In this document: piece after piece, positions 37,201-48,586 of the stretch
How positions within the stretch are numbered: the first letter of the stretch is position 1
Layout of the letters: the number at the start of each line of letters is the position of its first letter
DNA from: Hirudinaria manillensis
Lineage: Eukaryota; Annelida; Clitellata; Hirudinida; Hirudinidae
DNA: 64,000 nucleotides
Reading direction: 5' to 3'
Assembly: GCA_034509925.1 (NCBI GenBank)
Contig: CM067534.1
Location: 4,799,501-4,863,500, forward strand
Made by a program: the position numbers and the translations under genes
The notes under the pieces: model-generated
What the model was told of the DNA's origin: nothing
What the model saw: only the letters and a program-made list of their open reading frames with translations
The model's database searches: none

Positions 37201-38918
37201 AGGTACTGGAATAAAAGGAAATTCGTTCATTGAAAACATCATAAATACTATTTAATTAAATATAATTTTGTATAAAGTTGTGACAACAGCGGTTCAAATA
37301 TGTAGCACATGATGGTTCATTTATAGACTGTGAATTTTAATATAATTACATAATTTTGGTCACCATAAGAGGTTTGTTTTTATGTTTACAAGTAAAAATT
37401 CATCGCAAAAGGTAATCAATCTTGAGCCACAACTTTATGCCCTCAATCCTACAACTTATAATCTAACAACTTATACAATAACAAAGAATTAGGCGCAACT
37501 CGAACTTGAACGACCTACCTTTGGAGAGACAATCTTTATAATTTCATTGATGAATCTGAACTTTCCAATTTCTTGTTGAAACTTTTGGCCACAATTCCTA
37601 ACACAAGCCTCCAATGTCTAATTTTTGGAAGGAATCATTTTCAAAAATTCTCAAAAACCAGGAACAGATTCATCACAAAATAAACAAAAATGTATTGAAA
37701 TTGAATAAATTGAGTAAATAAAGTAACACTGCAATAAAATTTGAAAACTCAAATATTTAGGAAATAGGAAATTGGCAATATTATTATCAATTGAGACAAA
37801 CTTAATGCATCTCTTGTATAATACTTTCAATCTTTAAATCACAACCACTCCATAAACACTTACAATAGGAAGAATAGAAAGATGTATAAGCACGTCTAAA
37901 ACATGACAAAGAATAATCGACAAAGGATATCAAAGTTTTGGACATTAAAAAATTAACCAAAATGACAAGATATGGAAGGTTGTCATTGGAGCCTCAATAT
38001 AAGAAAAAAACCTTAAAATTATTGAAACTCTTGAGAAAGCAGACCAACTGCAATATTTGAAAATCAAAGAACTGCTAAATCACTAACAAAGCGCATATAA
38101 AAAATAAAGTTAAAGAAAGTTGATAACAACTACGGTTTAGACAAAAGCTGTGAGTTCAACTTAACTCTCTAATTCAGTAATGTTTATTTATAATTTCATC
38201 AAGATAGTTCCAAACATGTTAATGTTTATTGGGACCCTTCATGCAAACTGCACCATTATTTTTCTCTTAATGACATTCATAACTTATCATGTGATTTATG
38301 TAATCTTAATAGCAAAGTAATTAACGATCAGAACATAAATGGCAACCAACACTAAATTAAAAGGGGTTGATGGTGAATGAAACTCACTGTCAATGCAAAA
38401 AGAGCCTCTTTCTCCTGGGGAGATTGGATTTTATGAACAAGAAGCCTCACGGCTATCTGAGGCCCATCTATGTCTTTATTTATGAGATCACAAAACCCAA
38501 CTATGTATTCCCAGTTTTCTTCGGCTTGTAGAGGGTTTGTAGCCTTATCTACATAGTTTGTTGTAGAATAAGTCACGTCATTTATTATTTTTCAATAATT
38601 GAACTTGTGACAATTGCCACACATTAACATCAGCATTCTTTCAAATAACACCAACTATTTCAAAATGTCTCCTTAGCACATCCGAGCAATAATAAATATA
38701 ATTCAATAAAATACAATTAATTAAATTCTATACGACCAACCACTTAACAAAAAATAAAAACTAGAGACTATTATTAGCTTTTATATGCAACAATCTTGAT
38801 TGTCATGAGCCTCTTCCAGGAGTACCAGGAAAATGTTTAAGTCATACATTTTAAGAAGATGCTTACTCAAACGAGTTTCCAAACTGTCTTCAGCCCCATC
38901 AGGCAAATAGGAAGCCAT
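31226..38918 (-). CDS. GGA: GGA: Golgi-localised gamma-ear ARF-binding adaptor
   Basis: Monomeric clathrin adaptor sorting cargo at the trans-Golgi network. Minus-strand exons: 38918-38867, 38548-38388, 37617-37519, 37205-37032, 36382-36290, 35511-35431, 34769-34632, 34523-34439, 34148-34032, 33659-33513, 33064-32925, 32591-32287, 32024-31867, 31648-31482 and 31348-31226; 2040 nt, 680 codons, all in phase. The VHS domain covers about 1-160 (NKATNPLQAEENWEYIVGF, LLVHKIQSPQEKEALFALT, GKFRFINEIIKIVSPKYLG). The GAT domain covers about 185-340 (FEDEEKSK, LQAANRLIKNMVKQ, ETVSNNVKLLNEML), where ARF-GTP and ubiquitin bind. The hinge holds RSLLDEQLLFLG, like the clathrin-box region SLLDDELMSLG of vertebrate GGA1. 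The GAE ear begins PLDDIFIPLETIRPG and continues YNPILPPSAITQVVLV. The final ear exon is missing from my model. Start: an ATG 17 codons before the first junction. Confidence 0.93.
31649..31866 (-). other. Probable GC-AG intron in GGA
   Basis: Phase requires the exon 32024-31867 to end after CCAG and the next exon to begin GCTCGAAG after GCGCAG. The donor is then CAG|GCTAGT: GC instead of GT, but with consensus bases at exon -3 to -1 and intron +4 to +6, as in known GC-AG introns. A nearby GT (GCTA|GTTAAT) would create a stop at the junction. Confidence 0.55.
33779..33861 (+). repeat. (GATT)n microsatellite
   Basis: About 20 GATT units in a GGA intron. Confidence 0.95.
34210..34430 (+). repeat. 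CAT- and CATC-rich low-complexity stretch
   Basis: ATC runs at 34,229-34,261 and CATC/CGTC runs at 34,388-34,427 lie between two GGA exons. Confidence 0.85.
35645..35666 (+). repeat. Short interstitial telomere-type repeat (TTAGGG)3
   Basis: Three perfect TTAGGG units plus flanking TTAGGG-like bases lie in a GGA intron. The motif is the usual animal telomere unit; a run this short may be a repair scar or chance. Confidence 0.85.
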
Positions 38919-39587
38919 TATTGAAAATAAAAAAAAAACAAATATCGGGAACCGACTTCAAGCCGACAAGCACAGAAAAGTGCAACAAAATAACCGTGTA
39001 ATCGGTCATGTGCCAAATTGGCATATGTTCACCTCAAAATTTTCATTTTTATTTTTACAACTGAATTGAGTGCATAAAATAAATTGCTTAAATTATGAAT
39101 ATTTCATTGGAAGATTTTAAAATGTGTGAAATTGTAGATATGACTGGCACATATCATAATGTCCGCAGTAACATAACTGTTGAGGCGACGATCACACGGG
39201 ATTATCTCTTTTGTATCCAATATTAATATGGTATCACAAATTTATTAAGTGTTCTTTTTGGAATCGGCCGTTATCGCCTCATATCTTAAGCTCTCCATTA
39301 AATCAAATGAAACGTTACATGGGCTATCTAAACGTTTGATCAATTTGTTACCTCGGTGTGGTCATTTTTGAGGTTAAAGACCAGAACGGTTTCTCGTTGA
39401 CATATTACAACTTTCCAAAATAGCTACTTTAATCGCGGATAAGGCTACAAAAGCATTAAAATTGAAGAAATAATGGAATAGAGCAAGTTGGGCTTTGAAT
39501 TCCTTATTTGATAATCATTTGATAATATTGCCCAAGTTTGTAATGCAAGTAATACTGATAGAATAAGTGTTAGAAGTTTATTTTTTA
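38919..39587. other. GGA upstream region
   Basis: About 670 bp between the GGA start codon and the LTR element. I see no coding signal. It should hold the GGA 5' leader and promoter. Confidence 0.5.
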
Positions 39588-39591
39588 TTAT

Positions 39592-39888
39592 TGTAATAAC
39601 CCGGGGTCCTCAAACTAATTATAGAAGGGCAGGTTTATTGAAAGTTGTCAGATGGCTTGGAAGATGTAAAATGCTTAATTGATTAAGTCTTGAAATCTGC
39701 TGTTTCTATTACTCTCGCTCTACTTTCCGATATAAATCCATTTGTCAAAGGTACATAACCAAAGAGTCTGAATAGCACCAATTTAATTCTCAAATTATAT
39801 TGCCACTAAATTTAATTAATTATTAAAATAATTAATCGGCAATATAATTTTAAATATTATTCAATTTATTGGATCTAGGGATCCAACA
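39592..39888 (-). repeat. 3' LTR of the element
   Basis: A 297-bp terminal repeat (minus orientation TG...CA), identical by eye to the copy at 41236-41532. The AT-rich interior holds a small palindrome (ttaattattaaaataattaa). The purine tract lies directly outside on the element side. Confidence 0.95.
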
Positions 39889-41154
39889 CTGCCCCCTCCT
39901 TAAATCTGTTCGTCCCGAACAGACATCTATTCCCATTTTCATTTTTACTCTAGGAATAGGATCCGATCTTCCAACAATCTCATGGCTGCAAATCCCAGAT
40001 CCATTTGCTTTGCCATCTTCTGGGATTTCTGTTTCCCCCCTTTTACTTCTACGTCCCACAAGTTTCAGTCGTGGAACATCGCCATTTCTATGCTCAACCT
40101 CCTGCTCCACCATGTCGCCAGATCTCAGACTCTCTACAGGATCACCTGCTCCATTTTCCTTGCTAGGCACTCTCCTGAAATTCCGAGCACTCCCTTCTGT
40201 TATTTCCAATGGAGCCGAAACATCCGCTGGTAAATTCATGGGCTGTTCTGTAGACTCTACTTGTTCCACCATCAAATCCGTGCGCTCCACCGGCAATCCC
40301 ACAGACTCCTCCGAAAGTCCCACTTGCTCCACTAAAACCTCCGTGAGCTCTTTGGGCCCTGCTGATGACTCGACCTGATCTGGTAACTCTATGGGCTCCA
40401 ACGTCGAGTTCTCTAAGTCTGCCATCACGCACAGAGTTTCTGGAGACACGCACGCATTGTGGTTGGATGTGCCTTCTAATGACTCCATCCCAATGCTGCC
40501 ACAAACGGTTCTTGGAACATCAGAACTCTTCTCAGTAGAGTTTCCACCAGAAACCAAAGAGGCATCCTGACGCGGAATCGCTGTGTTTTCCAAATCGCCC
40601 CTAATAGTCCTCCTAGAGTTCTCTGCAAACTTTCTCCGCCACTTACTATATTCGGACTCGAATTCAAAAGAACCAACAGGACTCTTCTCGGTAGAGTTTT
40701 CACCAAAAACCAGCGAGACATCCTGACATGGAATCGCTGTGTTTTCAAAATCGCCCCTAATAGTCCTCCTAGAGTTCTCTACAAACTTTCTCCGCCACTT
40801 ACTATATTTGGACTCGAATTCAAAAGAACCAACAGGACTCTTCTCGGCAGAGTCTTCACCCGAAGCCAACGAGACATCCTGGCATGGAACCGCTCTGTTT
40901 TTCAAATCACCCCTAATACTCCTAATACATTCCCTCATCTCATCTACGGACTTTTTCATAAAATCAAGAAATTCATCCATCTTTTTATGGGATGGATTCT
41001 CGAATTCGTATTCCTCTGGGTCATGGCCATTCTCTGTCAGCCATGTCCCAAGTCGCTCTCGTATCTCAGCTTTCGTGCCTTTCCAATCCAGGCCACGCTC
41101 TCTCAATTCTTGTCTCAATCGAGGCACGTACAATTCATCCAAGTACTTCGGCAT
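39850..41154 (-). CDS. Gag-like SAP-domain protein of the LTR element
   Basis: A 434-aa open frame filling the element interior; its end runs into the 3' LTR. Residues about 8-42 (YVPRLRQELRERGLDWKGTK) form a SAP-like helix-turn-helix, a nucleic-acid-binding motif seen at the start of some invertebrate gypsy gag proteins. A helical stretch (MDEFLDFMKKSVDEMREC) follows. The middle carries three imperfect tandem copies of a segment of about 45 residues with the core SFEFES.YSKWRRKF. The C-terminal half is acidic and low in complexity. No zinc knuckle, protease or polymerase is seen. Confidence 0.75.
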   Translation of the reverse strand: MPKYLDELYVPRLRQELRERGLDWKGTKAEIRERLGTWLTENGHDPEEYEFENPSHKKMDEFLDFMKKSVDEMRECIRSIRGDLKNRAVPCQDVSLASGEDSAEKSPVGSFEFESKYSKWRRKFVENSRRTIRGDFENTAIPCQDVSLVFGENSTEKSPVGSFEFESEYSKWRRKFAENSRRTIRGDLENTAIPRQDASLVSGGNSTEKSSDVPRTVCGSIGMESLEGTSNHNACVSPETLCVMADLENSTLEPIELPDQVESSAGPKELTEVLVEQVGLSEESVGLPVERTDLMVEQVESTEQPMNLPADVSAPLEITEGSARNFRRVPSKENGAGDPVESLRSGDMVEQEVEHRNGDVPRLKLVGRRSKRGETEIPEDGKANGSGICSHEIVGRSDPIPRVKMKMGIDVCSGRTDLRRGQCWIPRSNKLNNI

Positions 41155-41235
41155 CGTTCACTTTTCAACTAAACAAGCTTCTACTTTAGTTACTTTTGGA
41201 TACCCTTTAACTCTAAATCCAACTCCTGACACCAA

Positions 41236-41532
41236 TGTAATAACCCGGGGTCCTCAAACTAATTATAGAAGGGCAGGTTTATTGAAAGTTGTCAGATGGC
41301 TTGGAAGATGTAAAATGCTTAATTGATTAAGTCTTGAAATCTGCTGTTTCTATTACTCTCGCTCTACTTTCCGATATAAATCCATTTGTCAAAGGTACAT
41401 AACCAAAGAGTCTGAATAGCACCAATTTAATTCTCAAATTATATTGCCACTAAATTTAATTAATTATTAAAATAATTAATCGGCAATATAATTTTAAATA
41501 TTATTCAATTTATTGGATCTAGGGATCCAACA
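41236..41532 (-). repeat. 5' LTR of the element
   Basis: A 297-bp terminal repeat, matching partner of 39592-39888. It would carry the element's promoter and points toward the GGA gene, which lies on the same strand downstream. Confidence 0.95.
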
Positions 41533-41536
41533 TTAT

Positions 41537-42046
41537 TAATGTTTTTCTCCTTGGAAAATCCAAGTCATTCTTCTACTAAAATGATAGTTGATAGCGTTGC
41601 TCTTTTAAACCGTCACATATTTTTAATGCATCCAGACGCCAAATACTTTTTCAACGCATATTATGATGGAAAAGATACTATTTAAGTCGCTTCCGGCGAT
41701 TTGCTAAAGAGCCAGGAATAGGTTATCGCCAGTTCTGGTGGTTTAAGGGTTAGAATCAAGGATATAGGTCTTTTAATAAAACGTCCGGAAAGGGTGTTAT
41801 TTAGGATAAATTTCTTACTCCACCTTTACCCAGTCAATGTTTCATCCAGCGAGATATTTGGGGAAGGTTTAAAATTTAGGTGGGACGAACGACTTTCAAA
41901 TTTCAGATGCCTTAATGAAATATTGCGACAAATGAAAGACTAAATTGCGATTTTTCCTTTGCAATTCCACTTTTGAGAAAGTGTAAGAGTATAGAAGTTC
42001 GAGTAACAAAATCTGTACAAAAATATTCACTTATTTAACTGCGCAT
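41537..42046. other. Non-coding stretch
   Basis: I see no supportable gene between the LTR element and the CENP-B-like frame. Confidence 0.5.
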
Positions 42047-42901
42047 TTATTGAAATATTTCGAGGTATGAACTTTTCGTTATTTTTTTATTTTCATCCAG
42101 ATCCAACTGCCTGGCCTTCAAAATCTTGTCTTGAAATCTAGCTAAGATTGCTATCATGTCGTTAGTTAGAGAAGTTGAATATGCGTAATCGATTAGCCGC
42201 GATGTCATCTCCCAGGCTTCTTGATGAGAAATGACTGCCGTTACTAATTCTCCCTTGTCCTCATCGCAAGCGTCATCGAACTCGTGGTCATCCTTTTGAC
42301 AAACTTTATCACGTGTCCTTGCAACGTCTTCTTCAAAATCAAGAGGTTCTTTAGAACTCACTTGTGGAAGAGTGAGGTTAGATTCACTCAATGGTCTCGT
42401 CTCTTCTTCCTTCTTCACTTCGCGCAGAAGCAGAGGGCTTTCACAATCGGAGACACTTCTTGGAGCAACTTCGTTATTTTTTCCTTTCAAAGCAGGGAAC
42501 CGAATATTGTTTCTTTTATTAAATGACTCAAGCCAACCATGGCTTGCCGAGAATTCATTATGGCCCAATTCTTTTGCAATGGCTAGCGCTTGCTGCTGTA
42601 CGATCGGACCTGTAACAGGTATGTTCTTCGAACGGGCCGCGAAATACCATTTGAGTACTTTATCATTAACATCATCGTATCGACATTTCATTTTCTTCAA
42701 TCTTTTGCAATCCTTCCTTTCTCCCTTTTCCCATTTTTTTGTTATCTCTTCTTTTCTTGAGATGATGTTTGTTATTTGATGTCTACTCACCTTGAAATCT
42801 TTGGTGAGTTTTGAGATTGAATCACCTTTGGCGTGATTGGCAAGCACCTCTATTTTCGTTTCCAATTTCAGCCATAGCCTTCTTTGAAAACTGGAATCCA
42901 T
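42047..42901 (-). CDS. CENP-B/Tigger-type DNA-binding protein lacking the DDE core
   Basis: Intronless frame of 284 aa from the ATG at 42901 (an upstream ATG at 42922 adds seven residues). Residues 5-60 form a psq/CENP-B-N helix-turn-helix (LETKIEVLANHAKGDSISKL, then FKVSRHQITNIISRKEEI). Residues about 75-140 form a CENP-B/Tc5 helix-turn-helix (VLKWYFAARSKNIPVTGP, FSASHGWLESFNKRNNI), the pair used by pogo/Tigger transposases and CENP-B. The DDE nuclease domain that should follow is absent: the chain goes straight to an acidic stretch (PLDFEEDVARTRDK...FDDACDEDKGE) and a helical end (AWEMTSRLIDYAYSTSLT) like the C-terminal helices of Tigger proteins. It may be a domesticated DNA-binding protein or an internally deleted transposon. 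I found no flanking terminal inverted repeats. Confidence 0.7.
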   Translation of the reverse strand: MDSSFQRRLWLKLETKIEVLANHAKGDSISKLTKDFKVSRHQITNIISRKEEITKKWEKGERKDCKRLKKMKCRYDDVNDKVLKWYFAARSKNIPVTGPIVQQQALAIAKELGHNEFSASHGWLESFNKRNNIRFPALKGKNNEVAPRSVSDCESPLLLREVKKEEETRPLSESNLTLPQVSSKEPLDFEEDVARTRDKVCQKDDHEFDDACDEDKGELVTAVISHQEAWEMTSRLIDYAYSTSLTNDMIAILARFQDKILKARQLDLDENKKITKSSYLEIFQ

Positions 42902-42922
42902 CAAATGAAAGTAACAAGGCAA

Positions 42923-44932
42923 TAATTATAGATCAAAACAAAAAAAAATAGCAGAAAACGTAGCTTGTAATTGGGGAAAAACTGATTCTTCGGAGACAAC
43001 TTAATTCTAAAAATGGGCGAAAAAAGGTTGTATTCACAAATTTAATGTAAACAAAGATTAACGAAACAACTTTCTTGAGTTTTAAATAACAAAACTTCAA
43101 AATGTCCTAATACACAGTCTGTCACAATTTAGTATGTCCTTATTGACATGAGGCTTTATAGAAACATAAAATTATCAAACTAGGCGCAGCACTAAATGTA
43201 AACAATGATCGAGCCTGTTATGAATTAAAGATGCAATGGGGATGTTTGTGAAGCAAAAAATTTAGTTGAGTATTGTCCAAACATGAAAATAACATCCTGA
43301 TGCAGTTGTTAAAACAATTAAAAAATCAATTTAATAAGAAATCCTTACATTTTTTAAATAAATTTTATTCATTCACATTGGAGATGGTGAATTTATACTA
43401 TTTGAACCATGAATTAATTTGCCTATTTCAATTTATTATCCTAATGACATCAAAACAGATGATAAATATATTCGTTATAACAAGACTTATGGTGTCTCGT
43501 GTCATGACTTTACACACAAAATTATTGATGAGTCATGCTTGTGGAGGCAGCCTACATTCGCAGCATAAAGGTGGTTTAAAAGATGAAAATGAAAGCATAT
43601 TCGCTCAAACTTGTTCAAATTACTTTAATAATATCGGGCGAAATTGACTTTTTATTTGAATAAAGAAAACTTTATTGTTGTCTCAGCACAGAATTATTCT
43701 ACTCGGGCTGGCCGAAAATCCTATTGTTTACAGTCTAGTAGTCGCGTTAGTCGGGTTTCAAGTATCTTCACAAACTTCGCGTAATAAAAAATAAGAGTTA
43801 ATTACATCAAAGCAATCCTCAACAAAATCTATCTTAAACCGATGGTCACCACTTATAACTTATATTAACTATTAAACTTATAATTGTTTTCGCTTTTCTC
43901 AATTGAACTATGGCGTCCATGACAAAACTAAGCAAACTAGCCATAAAACTAAATTAATTTATCTCAAATTAAACTAATCCCAGAAATGCTCATTAAAAGT
44001 GAAATTTAGTGGTTGGCGCAAAGTAGGAGCTCAATACTTTCCTATCTGAACAAACCTTACTAAGCGCAATACCTTACAAATTCTCAGTCTAAACATGCCT
44101 AGTGATTTAGTTCCTTTTGAAAGGACAAAGTCTTTCAGATTTACTGATGAATACAAGGGAAAGGAGGCATCAAAAGGGTCCAAAGAATCAACTTACAGAT
44201 TTGTTGGACTATAAATTGAATCCGAATTATATAATGAAAATGGAATGTAAACTAACACTGTACTTTAAGTAACACTATATAAACTAGGCCGTTTGGCCAA
44301 CGTCTGCTAAATGGCATTTACTAGCATTTGTTTTTGGACTATTAGGTCCTTTGTTCTTCTTACATCCGTCCAAGAAAGTTCAGTTTTTCCTAAAGATGCC
44401 TGAGTTAATGAGGGTTGTAACACGGTCGCAACTAAAACATGGACGATACATTTATGATGATTTGACTATAGCATAACTAAAGCGTTATGACTAGTGGACG
44501 GAATTTTTGTTTGATAAAACTTTCCTCAAGGTCATGTCTTCTGCTATGATAATCCCATCGCACTTTCCAAACAATCGTTATCCCGCAAGCACTTTCTTCA
44601 AGGTAATTGTCAATTTTTAGTTATAAATATATGTGGAGTTTTCACTTTCCTCCCAGCATGTACAAGCATGATTAGTGGCTATACTTTTTTTTTTCAACTG
44701 TAACGTGATGGATTCGAATAAGTGTTGCCATTGTGAGAGGCGGAATTTCTAGTGATTAAGATCTAAAAACGCTAACTTTTAATATTTCTTCATTATGCGC
44801 TTTACTAGAGAAACTCGATGCCTAACAATGAATACATTTTTACGAACAACACAAAATCTTATATCCCAATCAAATCAATCATTAGTGATCAAATTATATT
44901 AAATGATGTTCTGTTTTAATAACGTTAATGAT
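42923..44932. other. Region between the CENP-B-like gene and the tandem array
   Basis: There is no convincing gene. A plus-strand open stretch at 43,400-43,570 has one coding-looking frame (YNKTYGVSCHDFTHKIIDES) but no start, splice context or family; it may be a gene relic. The sequence just left of 44,933 is not shared with the start of the next units, so the tandem repeat begins there. Confidence 0.4.
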
Positions 44933-45061
44933 TAAAATATTTCTTATAAAACTTATTTTAAAAACATTAAATCTGAAACTTTTATTAAGCAAAATGTCAT
45001 GCTAATACTATAACAGGAAAGGGAAATTATTAGAGTTTTAGTGAAATTCTGCTTTAAAGTT

Positions 45062-48000
45062 ATGGCAACGACTAACTCTTCGCAGACGCGCAAAAATGAG
45101 GTTCAGGATCAAAGTTCCTCAAAAAAACAGAAGTCTACATCGCCAAGTGGGGATGAAATGGGTGCTCAAATTTGTTTATCAACATCGCATTTATTAACTT
45201 CTGAAATTTTATCTTAAATCCGTAACATTATTTGCCATTATTTTTCAAGAGATGAACTTTCTGCTCAAGTCAATCGGAGATCTGGACGGACTTGCTCGGG
45301 GAGAAGTTGGAATTTTTATTTTCATGGAAATTATCAGTTTCATAAAAACACTTCAATCTAATTTAGATAACTTCAGAAAGTTTGGAAAAGCTGAAGCACG
45401 TCGCTCTGAATTTGAGGTTGTGAACTTCTGCTTTTAACTCTGGCATTCACCATAACATTCTCCTGCAAAATATTGTGCTCTAATAACAAAAATCAACAGC
45501 TCCGTTATTTTTTCCAAAATAATCGTAACTATAACATTTGAATATTGCAGTCCTTATTTTCCTCGGTTATCAGATGAAAGTCTCTTTGAAATTGATGACA
45601 TCATCTACAAAAATGATGACACACCCCTTGAAGAGACCTCCAGTTAGTTCACTATTCAATTTTGCACATGATTATCAAAATGTACACAATTTACAAAACC
45701 GTTTTTGGTCCATTAGGTACTGCAACAGAGGATTTGTTGAATCTTTTAACCAAAAAGTATTTTGCGCCATTCCACACCATTTACTCCAAATTGGTATGAG
45801 CAAGTCACTACGTATCATATTGCATTATAGCGGTTGATTCCAAAAAAATGTTCAATTACTTAACATAATGCTGGCCTTACAATACTTTATGCTGAAGTGT
45901 GGCATAGATAAATTGACTCAGAGTTTTCTTTACCCTTATCCTGTGACAACTATGCCCCACAAGCATATTTGATGGAACCAGAAAACATTATTATGTGCCT
46001 TAAAATGTTGTTATTGGAGTGCTTAAGAAATATATAACATTGTTAGAGCTATTTTGTCTATTGAGCTCAGAAAATGGCCAGCTAATGATGAAGCAACACA
46101 AATGTATAAATTCCATATATAATGTATAATTACAGTATATGTATCATGTAGACTGTACTTCAAAAATTTATGGCACTGCATTAACCTCTAATTCTTAGAC
46201 CTGCCAAAGGATTTCCCACACATTAGTGTTGAGAAACTTTGATTAAAGCTGCTTATTATTAAATCTAAACTAAGTAATACTAACAATAATAGTAATTCGG
46301 ATAATCTTTCTGTCCTTGAGGTGATTAGTGGCTAATTTGATCTTTTTACAGAATACTATATAATATCTTTATTTCATTTTAGTTTGATAAAAAAATTGAA
46401 CAAAAGTACAGAATTGTTGATATGTTTTTACTTCAGTTGTTTGAACATTCATCCGATAAATTGTTCAACCATGGCCTTCTGGGTCACATTCCTTTGAGCA
46501 TGTAAGATTTTCACATTATCATTTAGACTAATTACACCAACAAATCGTTTTTTTTTGTATTTAAAATGTATCAATGGCTAGTAATAGAATTATATTTTCA
46601 GGATACTAAGTCGTTTGGTAGAACTTAGAGATGCTTTTAACGTTTGCCGGGCTTTAAAATTCCTTAAAGTGTTCCTAAATAAACACAGAAAACAGATGGC
46701 AACAGAAATGAAAGGGAGCTTTCGTAAGAAATAATTAGTACTTTAGGATTAAAAAATGGATTTATTGAACATGTGCCATTATTATTAATGTTTAGTATAT
46801 GATAGACTCCAATACCTCTCAAATTTGAGAAATATACCTGAAGCCAAGCACCCTGAAGCTAAAAGAATATCAACATGGTTATCCAAGCAAAGTAATAAAT
46901 GGAAATTAATAAACATTAAAATCAATTTTGTAGAACATGCCACATGTTTTCCATACTTAACAATCACCTTCATCGTTTGCTAGGTTTCATGTCTGTAACA
47001 AATTGTAATTTTAGGTAAGATCATATTTGATCAATTTATAATCAAATCAAAGGAAAGTTGGTGCAGGGAAGAAATAAAAGCAATGCAAAAGCTAAATGAG
47101 GTATAATTTTTTAAACAATAATTTTTTAAAACATTTAATAATAACTGTATGATGTTTATATTTTACTACATTTAATCACCAATTAACTTTCAAAATTGCT
47201 TCAAGAGGATAAACTACGATAGGACTTACTTGAAACTAGTGGATAAATGTTGGATAGCCAAGGTTGAATATCTTTATCGATACTTCAAGTCTGCTCAAAC
47301 TGTCTCTGAGAAATTACAGCGTGCAAGGGGGGTGTTAACAATATATAGTAAACCACATGAACTGGTAGTTTTCTGAATGTTTTCGTATCAGTTATAATTA
47401 CATCAATAATCAATGTTTACATGCATCACATAAATGTATTAGATAATATTATAAAGATTTATTATATTATAAAGCTAATTTTTTTGCAATTTTCAATAAA
47501 AACACAATCAGATTTATAGAAGTTTAAATTTATCGATTCATTGGATCATTCAACAAATTGTAATTTTCAGGATAATAAGGAAACTGCATTCAAATTTTTA
47601 GATTGGACTTTAACATATTGTAATTCAGAAAAATTCATGATGGTAAATCACTTAATCATTGTAAAAAAAAGAGAACTTGAAAGTTTATTTATACAAAATC
47701 GTTTGAATAAGTATTGTTAATGGTTAATAATGAATATATGAATAATCAATCTGACTAATTTTAGCTAGTCACCGCTCATGCATATTCGGATGAAGAGCTA
47801 CGACTCATTGACAAGTACCATTGCAACGACATGGAGCCTTACATCGACGTATCGACGAGCTTGGATGATGTAAATAGCCATCTTACATCCAAAGATAATG
47901 AGGACTTCAATCCTGAAGATAAACATGACTTTACTATTGAAAAATTTCTATTTTACGATCAATTTCTGAAGACTTTGTACGTTTTCGCAAAAATGTATGA

Positions 48001-48586
48001 AGCTGTTGCTAAGAGTAAAGAGCTGTTAAGTGTTAGATGTTGAAATTATTTGGATTGATTGTAATAATATTTTTAATTCATGTAATTTATAATTATAATT
48101 TATTAACTTGTCTATAGATGCCAAGCGACGGTTTTAAAAATTTCAAAAAACTTTTCATAAATGAATCCATTAAAAACCTTGTTCTTCGTGTATTAACTAA
48201 AAAATCACAAAGTCAAGGTCTGCCATGGTGGTTTCATACAGTATCAAAAAAATGGTAATATTATTTGATAATATTTTATGTAATATTTGTTATCAAGTTA
48301 CTGAGTGAAATAGTGATATTGAAGTCAATATTTTTTGTTGAAGTCCCTTCATGATCCTTCCAAATGGCCACGAGTATTTGTTCGGCGATATAAGCAAAGT
48401 GTTGAATGGGGAAGAAATTAGTGATGTAAGTCTTTTATTAATTGTTTAAGCATGTATTACACTTTGATAATTCGTTAATACATTAACTGAACTTAATAAA
48501 CATGAGGCTTCAAGTTTTTTCAAGTGATTTCACTTTATTTCTAGGCGAAGCAAGAGAGAATATATTATGCCATAACTAGGCAGTAG
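45062..48586 (+). CDS. Unrecognised 13-exon gene, copy 1
   Basis: Exons: 45062-45161, 45250-45379, 45551-45642, 45717-45793, 46383-46501, 46602-46723, 47015-47100, 47206-47364, 47571-47642, 47765-48031, 48118-48254, 48344-48425 and 48545-48586. All are bounded by GT and AG and in phase; 1485 nt, 494 aa. The exon 2 donor (AGAAA|GTTTGG) is chosen because the stronger-looking one at 45416 breaks phase with exon 3. The N-terminus is polar and charged (SSSKKQKSTSPSGDEM). The rest is mostly helix-forming, with L/F/K-rich segments such as TEDLLNLLTKKYFAPFHTIY, YRIVDMFLLQLFEHSSDKLF and LVELRDAFNVCRALKFLKVF. An acidic insert (SKDNEDFNPEDKHDF) and a C-terminal segment, PFMILPNGHEYLFGDISKVL, follow. No signal peptide, membrane span, zinc site or catalytic motif is evident. 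It may be a helical-repeat scaffold, but I do not recognise the family and assign no function. Confidence 0.7.

Larger units (their letters stand above)
39588..41536 (-). mobile_element. Young non-autonomous LTR retrotransposon (Ty3/gypsy-like fossil)
   Basis: Minus-oriented element of about 1.94 kb. Parts in element order: 5' LTR (41532-41236), primer-binding site starting TGGTGTCAGGAGT right inside it, one long open frame (41154-39850), purine tract AAGGAGGGGGCAG and 3' LTR (39888-39592). LTRs run TGTTGG...TTACA and are flanked by a 4-bp TTAT duplication. The two 297-bp LTRs show no difference by eye, so insertion is very recent. It looks whole for a non-autonomous element, with no breaks seen; protease, reverse transcriptase, integrase and envelope are absent. 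The family is assigned from the primer site, the 4-bp duplication and the SAP-type gag-like product, so it is tentative. Confidence 0.85.

Noticed and set aside
43273-43647. 124-aa plus-strand open frame
   Set aside because: AT-rich chance-like composition, no family and a different frame looks more coding over part of it.
45538-45837. 99-aa open frame MNIAVLIFLGYQMKVS over exons 3 and 4 of the tandem gene
   Set aside because: It reads through an intron in a different frame; the spliced frame PYFPRLSDESLFEIDD fits phase and looks coding.
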